Shown: piece by piece, positions 14,736-15,298 of the stretch
How positions within the stretch are numbered: the first letter of the stretch is position 1
Layout: the number at the start of each line of letters is the position of its first letter
Assembly (NCBI GenBank): GCA_030620255.1
Contig: JAUXFB010000007.1
Location: 1-15,298 of the forward strand
Source of the DNA: Candidatus Aminicenantota bacterium
GTDB lineage: Bacteria > Acidobacteriota > Aminicenantia > UBA2199
Direction: 5' to 3'
Length of the DNA: 15,298 nucleotides
Program-made: the position numbers and the translations under genes
Notes under the pieces: generated by a model
Database searches by the model: none
Seen by the model: only the letters and a program-made list of their open reading frames with translations
What the model was told of the DNA's origin: nothing

Positions 14736-14740
14736 ATAAA

Positions 14741-15298
14741 TTATTCTTTAGATTTTTCCAGTTTAGTGAAAATATCTTTAGCATCATTTAACTTTTTTTC
14801 GTTTCCAAAAACACAGTAATAGTTCTTATCAAGGATATCAGAAACCATCTTGTACATTGCCCTGATATCTTTGGGACTTGTACTTAAGATCTCACTTCTT
14901 TCTCTCAAAACATCTTCTGCTTTAATGCCCTCATAATAGTTGTTTAATGCAGAATTGCCCTTCTGTCGTGCAGTTAAAGGCCTCTCATACTTTGATAAAG
15001 TTCCAATAATAAATCTTGTCATTGCTCTTTCATCTACCTGAAAATCTTTTAAATAATCCACTGATTTTTTGTAATTTTCCAGAGTCTCTTTTAAATTTGG
15101 ATCACGGTAAGAAGCAAAATATACTGTGCCGTCTTTCCCAAATCCGGAAAATCCGCCGTATGCTCCACCCAGAACTCTTATCTGTTTTTGTAAGTATTCT
15201 GTGGACAGGATTTGATTAAGAACAGCCATAGTTCCTGAGTATTTGTAACCTAGATATTTAAAATTAAAACCCTGAAGAACATATTGAACTTTAGATGA
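14741..15298 (-). CDS. C-terminal end of PreP-like M16 (M16C) metallopeptidase, truncated by the window edge
   Basis: The frame stays open to the last base of the window, adding 23 codons beyond the first in-window ATG (15227-15229). That ATG is internal: the preceding residues (SKVQYVLQGFNFKYLGYKYS) continue the same domain. The visible 185 codons contain 'LGGAYGGFSGFGKDGTVYF' followed by ASYRDPN and then LKETLENYKKSVDYLKDF, the typical last-domain signature of presequence protease/M16C enzymes. These are large clamshell zinc peptidases that degrade peptides inside a closed chamber. The HxxEH zinc site lies in the N-terminal domain, outside this window, so activity cannot be judged here. Confidence 0.9.
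   Translation of the reverse strand, partial: SSKVQYVLQGFNFKYLGYKYSGTMAVLNQILSTEYLQKQIRVLGGAYGGFSGFGKDGTVYFASYRDPNLKETLENYKKSVDYLKDFQVDERAMTRFIIGTLSKYERPLTARQKGNSALNNYYEGIKAEDVLRERSEILSTSPKDIRAMYKMVSDILDKNYYCVFGNEKKLNDAKDIFTKLEKSKE

Noticed and set aside
15227..15229. ATG as the start of a 162-aa protein at the right edge
   Set aside because: The frame is open to the window edge and the preceding codons continue the M16C domain, so the ATG is internal.

Overview
The window is chromosomal DNA from an AT-rich bacterium with a Gram-negative-type cell envelope. Supporting this are apolipoprotein N-acyltransferase (Lnt), several lipobox signal peptides, a SPOR-domain membrane protein, an NfeD/stomatin pair and a periplasmic-type M16 peptidase. 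Base composition is very uneven. A sampled line inside mfd (2221-2280) has 11 G+C of 60, while a line inside the S37 peptidase gene (11641-11700) has 29 of 60, so housekeeping and accessory genes look different by eye. I cannot assign a phylum; an uncultured, probably anaerobic lineage is a guess.

Left part (1-1950): two lipoprotein genes of unknown role, a six-blade-like beta-propeller protein and a 162-aa protein, lie in tandem on the plus strand. They are followed by a short in-frame remnant of dihydropteroate synthase (folP) that keeps the C-terminal R-V-H region but lacks the middle and the N-terminus. Then comes mfd, the transcription-repair coupling factor (1951-5229), whose stop overlaps the stop of the convergent lnt by 14 nt.

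Middle (5216-10378, all minus strand): nfeD (membrane ClpP-class protease) - slipin (SPFH/stomatin) - SPOR protein - lnt form a tight envelope operon with an 18-nt gap, an ATGA overlap and a 25-nt overlap in order. A TTGATT-17-TATAAT promoter sits almost on the nfeD start codon. The lnt reading frame continues upstream of any ATG/GTG/TTG start, and the only well-placed start is ATT. Upstream is a stand-alone ilvC (ketol-acid reductoisomerase) with its own TTGATT-17-TAAGAT promoter and several substitutions in normally invariant motifs.

Accessory segment (10447-12930): a Y1/HUH 'REP-associated' transposase gene is bounded by 27-nt inverted repeats (24 of 27 positions match). A 57-nt copy of its 3' end, including the last codons of the transposase and the right inverted repeat, recurs 1483 nt downstream. 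Exactly between the two copies lies a G+C-richer gene for a secreted S37-type serine peptidase lipoprotein. This looks like a passenger gene in a single-strand (Y1) transposase element and is the most unusual structure here.

Right part (12997-15298): manC-type mannose-1-phosphate guanylyltransferase, a small secreted protein of unknown function on the minus strand, a solitary terminus-like sequence (TGGGGTCAGGCTTC), and the C-terminal end of a PreP-like M16 metallopeptidase that runs off the window. No rRNA, tRNA or CRISPR array was seen.
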